Source: Actinomadura syzygii (GTDB lineage Bacteria > Actinomycetota > Actinomycetes > Streptosporangiales > Streptosporangiaceae). Taken from it: 64,000 nt of DNA. Under the pieces are notes generated by a model. That model had not been told where the DNA came from. It did not search any database and worked only from the letters and a program-made list of their open reading frames with translations. A program made the translations under genes and the position numbers. Every line of letters begins with the position of its first letter. Position 1 is the first letter of the stretch. The stretch spans positions 248,001-312,000 of the forward strand of contig NZ_VSFF01000005.1 in NCBI RefSeq assembly GCF_008085905.1, given 5' to 3'. Shown here piece after piece: positions 7,879 through 16,462 of this stretch.

Positions 7879-8637
7879 TCAGCGGTGTCGCTGGCGCCGC
7901 TCAAGCGCGTCGGCGCGGGACCGGCGCGACGGCGCCAGGACGTCGACCAGGACTCCCGCGCCTTCGCCCGGGGCTGCGTTCCATCCGCGAAGCTTGTCCG
8001 CCACCTTTCTCAGAAGCGCGGCGTCGGGGCGGACGTCGATCTGGAAATGCGATTCGGCGGGGGCGGCGAAGTCGCCGCCCCATTTCACGGCCCCCTCGCA
8101 GTCCGCGAGGATGTCGCGGATCGTGACCAGTTCGTGCGGGAAGAAGCCGCCCTTCGCCCCGTCCGGGTACCAGCCGGGGCGGATGTCGATCGCGGTGCCG
8201 GACGAGTGGTTGCTCTCCCAGCCATGCTCGAACAGCAGGCGCGGGGGCTTGAACCCGATGACGTCGCCGTTCTCCAGTGTGCCGATCTCGTAGTGGAAAC
8301 GGCGGATCACGTGGGTGAGCACGATCGCGGCGTCGCCGATGCGCAGCGCGACCGAGACGTCGCTGCCGGGCACTTTCTTGGTCCAGATGGAGCCCCCGGC
8401 GTCGGCCCTCTTCTCCATCGACCAGCCGTTGGCGCTGCGCCTGCCCGTTTCCACTCGGGCCCTGGCCTTCTTGATGGACTTCTTGAGGGCGGCTTCCTTC
8501 TTCGGACCGGGGCCAGGGGCCGCGGCGGCGGGGGCCGCGAGCGCGCCGATGCTCGATCCGGCGATACCGGCGACGACGGCGGCGCCGGCCGCTCCTTGGA
8601 GTACTGCGCGTCTTGTGGGGCTGTCGTCACTATTCAT
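7879..8637 (-). CDS. Tat-exported M15/VanY-like D-Ala carboxypeptidase
   Basis: 252 aa. The N-terminus TRRAVLQGAAGAAVVAGIAG is a twin-arginine-type signal ending near APAAAA (~40). The catalytic domain has the M15 zinc set: His144 and Asp151 in SNHSSGTAIDIRPG, then Glu195 and His197 in AESHFQID. Such enzymes trim the D-Ala end or cross-links of peptidoglycan peptides outside the membrane. It is the third gene of a same-strand cluster with a small membrane protein and a DUF1906 protein. Catalytic class is confident; the exact bond cut is not. Confidence 0.85.
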   Translation of the reverse strand: MNSDDSPTRRAVLQGAAGAAVVAGIAGSSIGALAAPAAAAPGPGPKKEAALKKSIKKARARVETGRRSANGWSMEKRADAGGSIWTKKVPGSDVSVALRIGDAAIVLTHVIRRFHYEIGTLENGDVIGFKPPRLLFEHGWESNHSSGTAIDIRPGWYPDGAKGGFFPHELVTIRDILADCEGAVKWGGDFAAPAESHFQIDVRPDAALLRKVADKLRGWNAAPGEGAGVLVDVLAPSRRSRADALERRQRHR

Positions 8638-8645
8638 TGCAGGAC

Positions 8646-8681
8646 GGTCCTTTCGACGGTTAGCGCCTTCCGACGGTTAGC
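8646..8681. repeat. 17-bp direct tandem duplication at a gene end
   Basis: The sequence GACGGTTAGCGCC occurs twice with a 17-bp period and covers the stop codon of the 128-aa membrane protein gene plus the leader of the M15 gene. It is one of several short tandem duplications in this cluster. Confidence 0.7.
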
Positions 8682-9063
8682 GCCACCCGAGGCGAGGGTC
8701 GGCGATGACCAGGAGGCCGGGCAGGACGAGTAGGGCGGCGGCGATCGGCCAGAGCCACTTCCCGCCGAATGGCCATATCCGCACGAGGAAGTAGTTGGCG
8801 ACGCCGGAGATCGCCGCGAATGCGAGCAGGAACAGGCCCGCGTACGTGAAGGGGAGCAGGAGTCCCTCGTCGAAGGTGGTGTCGCGGTGTCCGTAGCCGA
8901 GGTCCGCGACGACCGTGTTCTTCAGCACGTACCACGTGATGCCGATCGGATATATGCCGATGTATCCGAGAAGGAGATTCACGCCCAGGACCGCCGTGAG
9001 CACAACGGCGTAGTGGGACGGGCGGCGGCCAGGACGCAAGGTGAACGTCCCCTCTCGGATCAT
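8677..9063 (-). CDS. Small integral membrane protein, three to four helices
   Basis: 128 aa. Hydrophobic segments at about residues 18-38 (AVVLTAVLGVNLLLGYIGIY), 72-92 (PFTYAGLFLLAFAAISGVA) and 103-120 (LWPIAAALLVLPGLLVIA), with a weaker one near 40-50. The N-terminus is basic. No known family recognised. Its ATG overlaps the stop of the 730-aa hydrolase-like gene (ATGA), which implies coupled expression. Size and topology are compatible with a holin or export helper for the leaderless upstream protein, but that is inference only. Confidence 0.7.
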   Translation of the reverse strand: MIREGTFTLRPGRRPSHYAVVLTAVLGVNLLLGYIGIYPIGITWYVLKNTVVADLGYGHRDTTFDEGLLLPFTYAGLFLLAFAAISGVANYFLVRIWPFGGKWLWPIAAALLVLPGLLVIADPRLGWR

Positions 9064-11252
9064 TTTTCCCGCAAGGGCTTGTTGAAGCTCTCGAACACCC
9101 GGTAGAGCCCGAGCCGCTTCTGCCCGTCCGCTTCGGCGTCCGGACCTGATCCCTGGTAGCGGACCAGAACCCGGAGTGTGTTGGCATCACTGTAATCAAG
9201 GCTCGGACGTGGCGCGCCGACGTCGTTGGCGCCCCAGATGTGCACGTGCGGGACGACGCCGATATTGAAATCGGGCTCGGTGTTGAGCTTCTGCCAAATC
9301 GGCCAAAGGTCGGCCTCCTTGGCGGGGTTCAGTTTCGGCACGTTCAGGATGCCGAGGTCGACGGAGTGGTTCCGCGCGGCGATGGCGGTCGCCGCGAAGA
9401 TCTGGCCCAGCCCGGTGCTTCCGTCGATCTTGCCGCCGATGCCGTTGTTGTAGTGCTGGCGGACCAGTTCGTCGGACGCGATGTCGAGATCCGAATAGTG
9501 CCTGATCTCCCAGAGGAGCGGTACCTGGATCAGCGACTTGCGCATTCTCAGTGCGCGGGCCAGGTTGGTGATGAGCCGGTCGTAGGCCATGAGTATCCGG
9601 AACGACTCCTCGGTGGAGTACGGCTGGCCGATCCCGGATTCCTCGATCCCGATCGTCGAGAAGTAGTGCCGGATGTCGGAGAGCAGCGTGCCGAGGTACT
9701 GGGAGTCGAAGGGAACGTCGAGTTCCTCGGATATTCCGGGCGGGACGACGCTGTTCTGCCCCTGGTCGCGTCCGGAGGCGATGTCGTTGTCGATCTCGAT
9801 GCGCCGGTCGCCGGAGCCGACGGTGATCGTGGCGATCTGGTCGAAGGCCCAGTCCTCGGGCATGGGGTAGCCGAGGTTGCCGCTGAACCCGGTCGACATG
9901 TCCGAGACGAAGCTGGCCGAGGTCAGACCCTGGCCGCCGACCCGGCTGCACACGTTCCGGGGCCCGTAGATCCCCATCGTGTAACCGCCGCCGTACTCGT
10001 CGATGGACTGCTTGATCCCCCGGAAGTGCGGGATGATGTTGCTGGTGACATCGGCGTCGATCGCGTCGTAGTCCACGGCGAAATAGATGCGCGTTCCCGG
10101 CTTGAACCCGTGGTGCCGGGCCCACACGATGGCGTCGAAACCGTCCGCGGCGCCCTGCTTGAAGTTGAAGTAGGAGACCGCGCCGCCGTAGGTCTGGTAG
10201 ATCGGGAAGACCCGGAGCCCGTGGCCGAGGATCGTGGTCAACTCGAACGGCTGGATCATCTTGTTCAGCGTGGTGCCCGCGACATTGCACAGGTAACGGC
10301 CGACGATCTGGTAACCCGCGTCCTTCAAGGCGAGAGCGCGCGGAGTGTTGACCTCGGTGACGCAGTCGAACGCCGTTCCCTTCCGGGTCGAGTCGCCGGT
10401 GGAGACCAGCAGCGACGCCCAGGTCTGGAAGTCGCCCTTGCCGGTGACCGGGAGTTTGACGAACTGCTGGAACGCCGATGCCGCGCTGGCGAGTGCGCTG
10501 CCGAAGGAATCGGTGAACGTCACGCCGTCCCGGCGGTTGAAGATCATCGCTGCGCTGAAGAGGTTCACCCATACCCCGGTTGAGCCGGTGGAAAGGGTGT
10601 TCTGCTTCAGACCGTCCTTCGTCGCCGGGCCGAAGACCCCGTTGGCGACGTCGTCGCTCATCCCCAGCTCGTACTGGATGACGAACATCAGGGCCTTTTG
10701 GACGTCCCGCGAGAAGTGTCCGTCACACGGGATGACGAAGTAGTTTCGGCGGTTGATGTAGCGGGCGTTCATCCAGCGCTGGATGGTACGCACCGTGCCG
10801 GATCCGCCGCTGATGACGACATAGGCGTCCATGTTGAGCACGCCTTTGAAGACCTTGGGCGTGGTCGCGTCGCCGGGGAAGGCGTCCGAGACCCCCATGT
10901 CGGTCTTGAGTTTGGTGACGGCCGCCGCCACGCGGTCGTTGTAGATGCCGTCGATCTCACCGCCGTCGTACCCCTTGCAGTACAGGCCCGACTGCAGGAT
11001 CCGGATGATGTTCGCGGGTGGGACCGAACTGCGGCTGATGGTGGGCCATTTCGACTGGAGGGTGCTCAGCGTGGTGGGTCCGAAACTGTCGGAGAGGGAG
11101 GTGAGGCCCAATTCGTGCTGAAGGCACCGCGTGAGGGCGTACATCGTCGACCAGCCGGTGACGCCGTCCTCGTCGACGTGTGGGATACCCGGCACGCCGT
11201 TGTAGACGGTGTTGATGAAGCGCTGGGCTCTGCGGACCATGTCATCGGCCAT
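9060..11252 (-). CDS. Glycoside-hydrolase-like DUF1906 protein with peptidoglycan-binding-like repeats
   Basis: 730 aa. Residues 1-290 contain three repeats resembling peptidoglycan-binding modules (VNTVYNGVPGIPHVDEDG-like, IYNDRVAAAVTKLK, FGPATKDGLKQ). Residues ~292-500 are a DUF1906/Rv2525c-like glycosidase domain beginning GTAFDCVTEVNTPRAL, with the acid Asp296, then IVGRYL, RIYFAVDYDA and MGIYGPRNVC. Residues ~510-730 are a helical domain with a lysozyme-like STGLGQI motif. No signal peptide is visible. A strong AGGAGGAG ribosome site lies 7 nt upstream of the ATG. It is the first gene of a coupled run with a membrane protein and an M15 peptidase, so a role in cell-wall turnover is likely. 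Confidence 0.8.
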   Translation of the reverse strand: MADDMVRRAQRFINTVYNGVPGIPHVDEDGVTGWSTMYALTRCLQHELGLTSLSDSFGPTTLSTLQSKWPTISRSSVPPANIIRILQSGLYCKGYDGGEIDGIYNDRVAAAVTKLKTDMGVSDAFPGDATTPKVFKGVLNMDAYVVISGGSGTVRTIQRWMNARYINRRNYFVIPCDGHFSRDVQKALMFVIQYELGMSDDVANGVFGPATKDGLKQNTLSTGSTGVWVNLFSAAMIFNRRDGVTFTDSFGSALASAASAFQQFVKLPVTGKGDFQTWASLLVSTGDSTRKGTAFDCVTEVNTPRALALKDAGYQIVGRYLCNVAGTTLNKMIQPFELTTILGHGLRVFPIYQTYGGAVSYFNFKQGAADGFDAIVWARHHGFKPGTRIYFAVDYDAIDADVTSNIIPHFRGIKQSIDEYGGGYTMGIYGPRNVCSRVGGQGLTSASFVSDMSTGFSGNLGYPMPEDWAFDQIATITVGSGDRRIEIDNDIASGRDQGQNSVVPPGISEELDVPFDSQYLGTLLSDIRHYFSTIGIEESGIGQPYSTEESFRILMAYDRLITNLARALRMRKSLIQVPLLWEIRHYSDLDIASDELVRQHYNNGIGGKIDGSTGLGQIFAATAIAARNHSVDLGILNVPKLNPAKEADLWPIWQKLNTEPDFNIGVVPHVHIWGANDVGAPRPSLDYSDANTLRVLVRYQGSGPDAEADGQKRLGLYRVFESFNKPLREK

Positions 11253-11457
11253 CTCGATACTCCTCCTGGAATATTGCCGAGGGCTTCCGGGGAACTGACT
11301 GGTACTGCGCGCCTAGCGGGGTGCACACCTAAAAGTCAGGCGGGTGTTTCGCCGACGAGGGGACGGGCGCCCGACGCCGGCTCCGGCGCGGCCGCCTCTT
11401 CTCTGGCGCGGCGGCGGCCACGACGGTGGTCTCGACGGTGATCTAAGGGACGGTGAT
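11253..11457. other. Intergenic region upstream of the DUF1906 gene
   Basis: 205 bp that must hold the promoter of the 730-aa gene (reading left) and the 3' end of the lipoprotein gene. I see no clear hairpin; its right end carries the 15-bp duplication listed separately. Confidence 0.4.
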
Positions 11458-11463
11458 CTAAGG
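11434..11463. repeat. Perfect 15-bp tandem duplication spanning the lipoprotein stop codon
   Basis: GACGGTGATCTAAGG is present twice head to tail (11434-11448, 11449-11463), followed by seven more bases of a third copy. On the minus strand each copy contains an in-frame TAG, so the stop is duplicated five codons downstream. Confidence 0.9.
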
Positions 11464-12471
11464 GACGGTGTCGGTCGGCGGCTCCGTCAGAGCCGGGGCG
11501 TTTCCGACCTGGACGCGGAGGAGCTTCTGGATGTCGCGGATCACCTCGCCGTGGGCTTTGATCTGGCGACGCTCGTAAGCGGAGATCAGCGCCTGCAACA
11601 CCCCGGAGAAGTTCACTTCGGCGCGGCAGCGCTCATCGGTGGTCGCCGTCTTCAACTCGGCGGCGCCGGGCTTGTGGCGTTCTCCGTTCTCGGTCGCGTC
11701 CGCCCAGCGGGGATCCCCCTCGGCCGAGTCCGGGGAGGCGTAGTTCAGACCTGACCTCGCCATACAGGCGCTCCATTTTCCGAGCAGTGTGCGGAATCTG
11801 CGGTCGGAGCGTGCCTGGAAGTTGGCTTGGATCTGGAAGTACTCGATTCCCTGTTCCGGCTGAACGCTCGGGTCTTTGGGGTCTACCTGGACACGAGGCC
11901 CGCCCGCGTTGATCTTCTGTTTGAGGGCCGCGTAGCATCCGCCGGGCGGAACGGAAACCCCGTTGATGCTCTTGACGCTCCCCTCGAAAACCGGCATCTG
12001 GTCCGGTGGAACGATGAAACCCCGCCTTCCGTTCCGGGAAGCGGCGGCAAGGTCGGCGTTGAAGCCGGGCGGCCCCTGGTACCCGTACCGTCCGACCTCC
12101 TGGATCGGAATCCAGGACAGGAGCGTCGCGTTTCTCGGGTACTTCGGGACGTGCGCGCTCGGCACCGGGAAGGTGAATCCATACCGTTTCATGCAGGCGC
12201 GGAGAAAAAGACCGGAAGCCCGCTCGATTCGGACGGATTCCTCCATTGAGGGTTTGTAAGCGTCCAAAGGCAGTGACAGTTGGGAGCCGGTCCGCGGCGT
12301 CGGGACCGGCCCCAGCGGAGGCTCTCCGCCGGGGCCGGAGCCGGACGAACACGCTGTCAGCCCCGCCATGACGGTCCCCGCGACGATGGCCCCCGCGACG
12401 ATGGCCCGCGCGATGAAGGCCCGCGCGATGAAGGCCGAGGTGGCGGCCGTCCGGACGGGACCGCGGTCCAT
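11458..12471 (-). CDS. Actinobacterial lipoprotein of unknown function
   Basis: 337 aa. Signal sequence with a lipobox LTAC near residue 32; the hydrophobic core is built from five-residue tandem repeats (FIARA, FIARA, IVAGA, IVAGT). The mature part is Pro/Gly-rich at first (SSGSGPGGEPPLGPVP), then a globular domain with four more Cys (ACMKRYGF, GGCYAAL, SACMARSG, ERCRAEV). I recognise the 'ACMKRYGF' phrase from secreted actinomycete proteins without assigned function. ATG 12471 overlaps the stop of the upstream secreted-protein gene (ATGA), so they form an operon. Confidence 0.75.
   Translation of the reverse strand: MDRGPVRTAATSAFIARAFIARAIVAGAIVAGTVMAGLTACSSGSGPGGEPPLGPVPTPRTGSQLSLPLDAYKPSMEESVRIERASGLFLRACMKRYGFTFPVPSAHVPKYPRNATLLSWIPIQEVGRYGYQGPPGFNADLAAASRNGRRGFIVPPDQMPVFEGSVKSINGVSVPPGGCYAALKQKINAGGPRVQVDPKDPSVQPEQGIEYFQIQANFQARSDRRFRTLLGKWSACMARSGLNYASPDSAEGDPRWADATENGERHKPGAAELKTATTDERCRAEVNFSGVLQALISAYERRQIKAHGEVIRDIQKLLRVQVGNAPALTEPPTDTVP
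12368..12442 (-). repeat. Five 15-bp tandem repeats encoding the signal-peptide core
   Basis: Five consecutive 15-bp units with the pattern A(T/C)GA(T/A)GGCCC(G/C)CGCG lie inside the lipoprotein signal peptide and encode (F/I)(I/V)A(R/G)A pentads. The period equals five codons, so gain or loss of a unit keeps the frame and alters only the length of the hydrophobic segment. Confidence 0.85.
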
Positions 12472-12956
12472 CAGTAGGCGACCGCAGGGCCGTAGAAGAC
12501 CTCGCTGTTCCGGACGACCTTGGCCTGGACCCGGTTGGCGTGCGGGTTGTCGACACCGGGCGTGTAGGCGTCGCAGAGCGTATTGCTGCAACCCGTGTAC
12601 TGGTAGGCGGACTTTCCGTCACGTCCACCGCACTGGTACAGGGTTCCGTTGCTCGCGTTCCGCCAAATCAGAGCGACCCCTGAAGTGGCCGATCCCGACT
12701 TGTAGAGCTTGGCCCAGGCGTACCAGACGCCGTTGACCTTCTTGTCGTTCACCTGCATGTAAGCGGTGTTGTTGATCTTGGCGCGGGTGCCGGACACCAG
12801 ATGGCTTCCGCTTCCGGGATTCTTCAGCCACGAACCGCACCACAGCGGCGCGGCGGAAGCGGGCGCGGCCAGTGCGGTCATTCCACCCGCGACCGTACCG
12901 ACCGCCACCACCGCGGCGGCGATCCTCCGCGAATTCACGCTGCTCAATGAGAACAC
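12471..12956 (-). CDS. Small secreted protein with four cysteines
   Basis: 161 aa from GTG 12956. A Sec signal of ~37 residues (RRIAAAVVAVGTVAGGMTALAAPASAAP) is followed by a ~125-residue mature domain with Cys in WCGSW, YQCGG, TGCSN and LCDAY, likely two disulfides, and several Trp/Tyr. Family unknown. GTG 12956 is preferred because a GAGGAGGGG tract lies about 6 nt upstream; a longer open frame to 13136 lacks such a site. It is the first gene of an operon with the lipoprotein. Confidence 0.72.
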   Translation of the reverse strand: MFSLSSVNSRRIAAAVVAVGTVAGGMTALAAPASAAPLWCGSWLKNPGSGSHLVSGTRAKINNTAYMQVNDKKVNGVWYAWAKLYKSGSATSGVALIWRNASNGTLYQCGGRDGKSAYQYTGCSNTLCDAYTPGVDNPHANRVQAKVVRNSEVFYGPAVAY

Positions 12957-13123
12957 GAGGCCCCTCCTCGCTAAGAGATCATCTCGGGGGTGATCATGAC
13001 TAACCGTGTTCCGGTTGGTCAAGCGACTATTTCGGAGACACTTCGCTGATCTTCCGCGGTGCTGGAATGTGTGGTAGCTCGAACGCGCCCGGAAATCGCG
13101 GCCGCGACCTGCTGAAAAGCCGA

Positions 13124-13157
13124 AGCCCCCGCGCACCGCGGAGCGGTGGCGGGGGCT
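13124..13157 (-). terminator. Hairpin downstream of the class A PBP gene
   Basis: Long GC hairpin, AGCCCCCGC with GCGGGGGCT and an inner CACCGC/GCGGTG pairing, ~60 bp past the PBP stop. No T-tract. Confidence 0.75.
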
Positions 13158-13216
13158 GGAGCCGCTGTGGAGCCGCTATGGAGGCGGCGGCTGTCCGGAA
13201 ATGGTCAGCCGTTACC

Positions 13217-15493
13217 TCAGCGTGGCCAACCCGTCCCGGGCGGGCCGTTGCCGTGGCCCTTCTTACCGCTGCTCACATAAAGGATGACGGTGGCGCCCGA
13301 CGGGATTTCGGTGCCGGCGTCCGGAGATGTGGACACGACCGTTCCCCGCGGCTTGTCCGAGGGGACGGAGCCCGACGCCACCCGCACCTCCAGGCCGGCG
13401 CCGGTGATCGCGGCCTTGGCGGCGGCGATCGTCGCGCCCTCCACCTTCGGGACGCGGACGGTGTCGCCGAAGCTCTGGGACGGGGTGTTGAAGTTCGGCG
13501 CGGGCTTGCCGGAGAGGGCGCCGCGCATGCTCTGCGACCAGATCGTCAACGGCTGGTCGGCGCCGAACACGCCGTACACCTTGTAGCGGTAGGGGCCGCG
13601 GAAGTCCCAGTAGGCGGCGGCCGCGGCGAGGTTCGGGGTGTGCCCGGCGAAGACCGCGCAGGAGTGCTCCTCACAGGTGCCGGTCTTGCCCGCGGCGGGC
13701 CTGCCGATGCCGCCGATCCGCCGCGCGGTGCCCTTGGTGAGGACGCCCTGGAGGATCGAGTTCACCTTGTCGGCGACGTCGGGGTTCAGCGCCTGGCGGC
13801 ACTCCTGCTTGGGAAGCTTGAGCTTCTTGCCCTGGGCGTCGATGACCTCGGTGACCGAGATGGGCTCGCAGTACTTCCCGCGCGCGGCGAAACCGGCGTA
13901 CGCGGCGGCGAGGTGCACCATGTCGATCTCGTTGGTGCCGAGGACCTGGGAGGGCACCTGGAACAGCGGACGGCCGTCCGCCCGCTTCATGCCGAACTTC
14001 TCGGCCATCTTCACCGCGTTGCACAGCCCGACCCGCTTCTCGAGCTGGGCGTAGAACGTGTTGACCGAGGCCCAGGTGCCGGTCTTGAGGTTGTAGCCGC
14101 CCGCCTCGGCCGGGTCGGCGTTCGTCGGGCTCCAGGGAGCCGTCCCGTCGCCCTTGCAGGTGCTGAGCCCGGCCACCGTCGTCCTGTTGCCCGAGTTGAT
14201 CGACGTGCTGACCGGGATGCCCTGGCTCAGCGCGGCGGCGAGCGTGAAGACCTTGAAGGTCGAGCCCGCCGACACCCCGCTGCCTCCGCCGTGCGCGGCG
14301 TCGGCCGGCAGGTTGATGGTCGTCCGGCCCTTGCCGGGGCCGAACCGCTTGCTCACGCCCATCGCCCGGATGCCGCCGCTGCCGGGCTCGACCATCGCCT
14401 CGACGCCGACGCGGCTGCCGCCGGGGGCCACCGTCTGGCGGAGCGACCGGTCGACGGCCCGCTGGTCCTGCATGTCGAGCGTGGTGCGGATCGTGTAGCC
14501 GCCGCGGTTGAGGTCGTTGACGTACCTCTGCTGCTGCTTCGGCTTGAGCTGCCAGTACTTGCCGTCCGACAGGATGTTGAGCATGTCGTACTTCACGTAC
14601 TCGCAGAAGTACGGCACCTTGCTGGACTCGCAGCCGCCGACCGGGTCGGTGCGGTTGAGCTGGATCGGCTTCGCGGCCTCCGCGTCGGCCTGCTGCTTGG
14701 TGATGTGGCGGAGCTGCGCCATCCGGTACAGGACGATGTCGCGCCGCTTCCGCGCGTCGTTGGGGTTGCGGATGGGGTCGTAGGCCGTCGGGTTCTGCGT
14801 GATGCCCGCGAGCAGCGCCGCCTGCCCCAGGCTGAGCTGGGACGCCGGGACGCTGAAGTACCGCTTGGCCGCCGCCTGCACGCCGTACGCGCCCGCGCCG
14901 AAGTAGGCGATGTTCAGGTAGCCCTCAAGGATCTGGTCCTTGCTGTAGCGCTGCTCGAGGTCGAGCGCGTAGCGCAGCTCGCGGAGCTTGCGGCCGACCG
15001 TGGTCGCGGTGGCGTCGCGGTACTCCTCCTGCGTCCGGGCCGCGTCGACGAGCAGGTTCTTGACGTACTGCTGCGTGAGCGTGGACCCGCCCTGCGTCTG
15101 CTCCGACTCGACGTTGGAGGCCAGCGCGCGGATCGTGCCCTTCAGGTCGAGGGCGCCGTGCTGGTAGAAGCGCGAGTCCTCGATGTCGATCATCGCGGTG
15201 CGCATGATGGGCGCGACCTGGTCGAGCCGGACGGACTCCCGGTACTTGTCGAAGAACGTGGCGATCTGCTTGCCGGTCGCGTCGTACATCACCGTCTTCT
15301 CGGACGGCGGCGTCGTCTTGAGGCGGCTGTCCATGTCCTCGAAGTTGTTCGCGGCGTCGCGGGCCGTGAGGCCGGCGCTGCCGACGCTCGGCAACGCGAT
15401 GAAAGCGACAAGGACACCCGCCAGTACCCCCGCTCCAAGCAGCCTGAAGAGCGTGGACGCAGCTTTGACCCGATCAGTGTTCGCAACCCGCAC
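13217..15493 (-). CDS. ponA2: Bifunctional class A penicillin-binding protein with PASTA domain (PonA2-like)
   Basis: 758 aa. One membrane anchor (residues ~17-40). The glycosyltransferase family 51 domain has catalytic Glu105 in IEDSRFYQHG, then GGSTLTQQYVKN and LNIAYFGAGAYG. The transpeptidase has Ser411-x-x-Lys414 (GSTFK), Ser476-Val-Asn478 and Lys603-Thr-Gly605. A single PASTA domain (~685-750, VPKVEGATIAAAKAAI, GTVVSTSPDAG) and a Gly/Lys tail end the protein. It polymerises and cross-links peptidoglycan outside the membrane. Divergent from wblA, the same arrangement as ponA2-whiB4 in mycobacteria. GTG start. Confidence 0.93.
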   Translation of the reverse strand: MRVANTDRVKAASTLFRLLGAGVLAGVLVAFIALPSVGSAGLTARDAANNFEDMDSRLKTTPPSEKTVMYDATGKQIATFFDKYRESVRLDQVAPIMRTAMIDIEDSRFYQHGALDLKGTIRALASNVESEQTQGGSTLTQQYVKNLLVDAARTQEEYRDATATTVGRKLRELRYALDLEQRYSKDQILEGYLNIAYFGAGAYGVQAAAKRYFSVPASQLSLGQAALLAGITQNPTAYDPIRNPNDARKRRDIVLYRMAQLRHITKQQADAEAAKPIQLNRTDPVGGCESSKVPYFCEYVKYDMLNILSDGKYWQLKPKQQQRYVNDLNRGGYTIRTTLDMQDQRAVDRSLRQTVAPGGSRVGVEAMVEPGSGGIRAMGVSKRFGPGKGRTTINLPADAAHGGGSGVSAGSTFKVFTLAAALSQGIPVSTSINSGNRTTVAGLSTCKGDGTAPWSPTNADPAEAGGYNLKTGTWASVNTFYAQLEKRVGLCNAVKMAEKFGMKRADGRPLFQVPSQVLGTNEIDMVHLAAAYAGFAARGKYCEPISVTEVIDAQGKKLKLPKQECRQALNPDVADKVNSILQGVLTKGTARRIGGIGRPAAGKTGTCEEHSCAVFAGHTPNLAAAAAYWDFRGPYRYKVYGVFGADQPLTIWSQSMRGALSGKPAPNFNTPSQSFGDTVRVPKVEGATIAAAKAAITGAGLEVRVASGSVPSDKPRGTVVSTSPDAGTEIPSGATVILYVSSGKKGHGNGPPGTGWPR

Positions 15494-15820
15494 GGGGTCT
15501 AGAGTACGCGGGACGAGCTGTGCATTCGGGACAGGTCTCCCGAGGTCGAACGTACCGCCCTCCGGTTGGCCGGGACGTACGTCCGTTATGCCCTCATGAT
15601 GACAACCCGAGCCGTGTCTGGCGCGTCAACTACAGGTAACTAGTCCGTTCCGGCGGTATGGCCCTGGTGGGCTATATCGAGAATGGGCCCATCGGGGGCT
15701 GTTGAATCGTCCCTCGCTTCCGTAAGTTCTTCCCCACGGCTTTCGTTTGGCGGCCTGACGTCCGCGCCCGTCCGGCCAAGGAGCGCAAATCGACACAGAC
15801 CCTAGGGGAGTGGGGCCAAG
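15494..15820. other. Divergent promoter region between ponA2 and wblA
   Basis: 327 bp without a gene. It must hold the promoters for both divergent genes. AT-richer patches at about 15595-15680 are the likely promoter area. I see no convincing operator palindrome. Confidence 0.5.
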
Positions 15821-16132
15821 ATGTGGATCACGGATTGGACCGCCCGCGCCGCCTGCCGTAACGCGGATCCGGACGCCCTGTTCGTGCAGGGTGCGGCGCA
15901 GAACCGGGCCAAGATGATCTGCCGCGGTTGTCCGGTGCGCACGGAGTGCCTCGCCGACGCCCTCGACAACCGGATCGAATTCGGTGTCTGGGGCGGCATG
16001 ACGGAGCGGGAGAGGCGCGCGTTGTTGCGTCGGCGGCCGGACGTGCGATCGTGGCGCGACCTGCTGGAGACCGCCAAGGAGGAGTACGAGCGGTCGGTCG
16101 AGGTCGAAGAGCAGGAACTCGTCGCCAGTTGA
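15821..16132 (+). CDS. wblA: WhiB-family iron-sulfur regulator, WblA/WhiB4 type
   Basis: 103 aa. The four cluster cysteines are Cys12, Cys34, Cys37 and Cys43 (ICRGCPVRTEC), followed by the turn GVWGG and basic helix TERERRALLRRR that contacts DNA or sigma factor. The phrases GAAQNRAK and LADALDNR with the C-terminal SWRDLLETAKEEYE are those of WblA/WhiB4 rather than WhiB or WhiD. WblA acts as a global brake on antibiotic production and development in Streptomyces; WhiB4 is a redox regulator in mycobacteria. Gene order (ponA2 on one side, ArsA-like pair on the other) supports orthology. RBS GGGG 9 nt upstream. Confidence 0.93.
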   Translation: MWITDWTARAACRNADPDALFVQGAAQNRAKMICRGCPVRTECLADALDNRIEFGVWGGMTERERRALLRRRPDVRSWRDLLETAKEEYERSVEVEEQELVAS

Positions 16133-16163
16133 GGCTGCGGCTCGTCCAATAAAGCGTGGCTTC

Positions 16164-16190
16164 GGGCCCGCACCGTTTTGGTGCGGGCCC
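16164..16190 (+). terminator. Terminator of wblA
   Basis: Perfect 11-bp stem GGGCCCGCACC with its complement (16164-16174/16180-16190) and loop GTTTT, ~30 bp past the stop. Confidence 0.82.
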
Positions 16191-16266
16191 ACAGCCGCGT
16201 CCATCCCGGTGGCTCATTACGGGTGGACGCGGGTCACCGTCCAGCCGACGATTTTCGGTGCCCGGA

Positions 16267-16289
16267 CGAGGATTGATGAAAAATCCTCG
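16267..16289. terminator. Second hairpin between wblA and the ArsA-like ATPase gene
   Basis: 8-bp perfect stem CGAGGATT/AATCCTCG with a 7-nt A-rich loop. Placed between convergent genes; it may back up either terminator. The rest of 16133-16462 holds nothing I recognise. Confidence 0.5.
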
Positions 16290-16462
16290 CTTTGGCAGGC
16301 CGACTTGCCGGGTTTGTGCTTTTCGGTGATCGAACCCGTGCCAGTTCGTTGGGGCTGCGCCGCGTGCTGTTCCGGCCAGTGAAATGGGCACGGCGACGCC
16401 TTGCGCAGGCTGGGCGGCGGCGTGCGTGACGTTCACCCGACGCCGAGCCGGGCGGCGGCTGG

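Noticed and set aside
13067..15502. 811-codon open frame opposite the PBP gene
   Set aside because: Antisense shadow of a GC-rich gene; Arg/Ala/Val-rich with no domain, while the PBP frame has full catalytic motifs.
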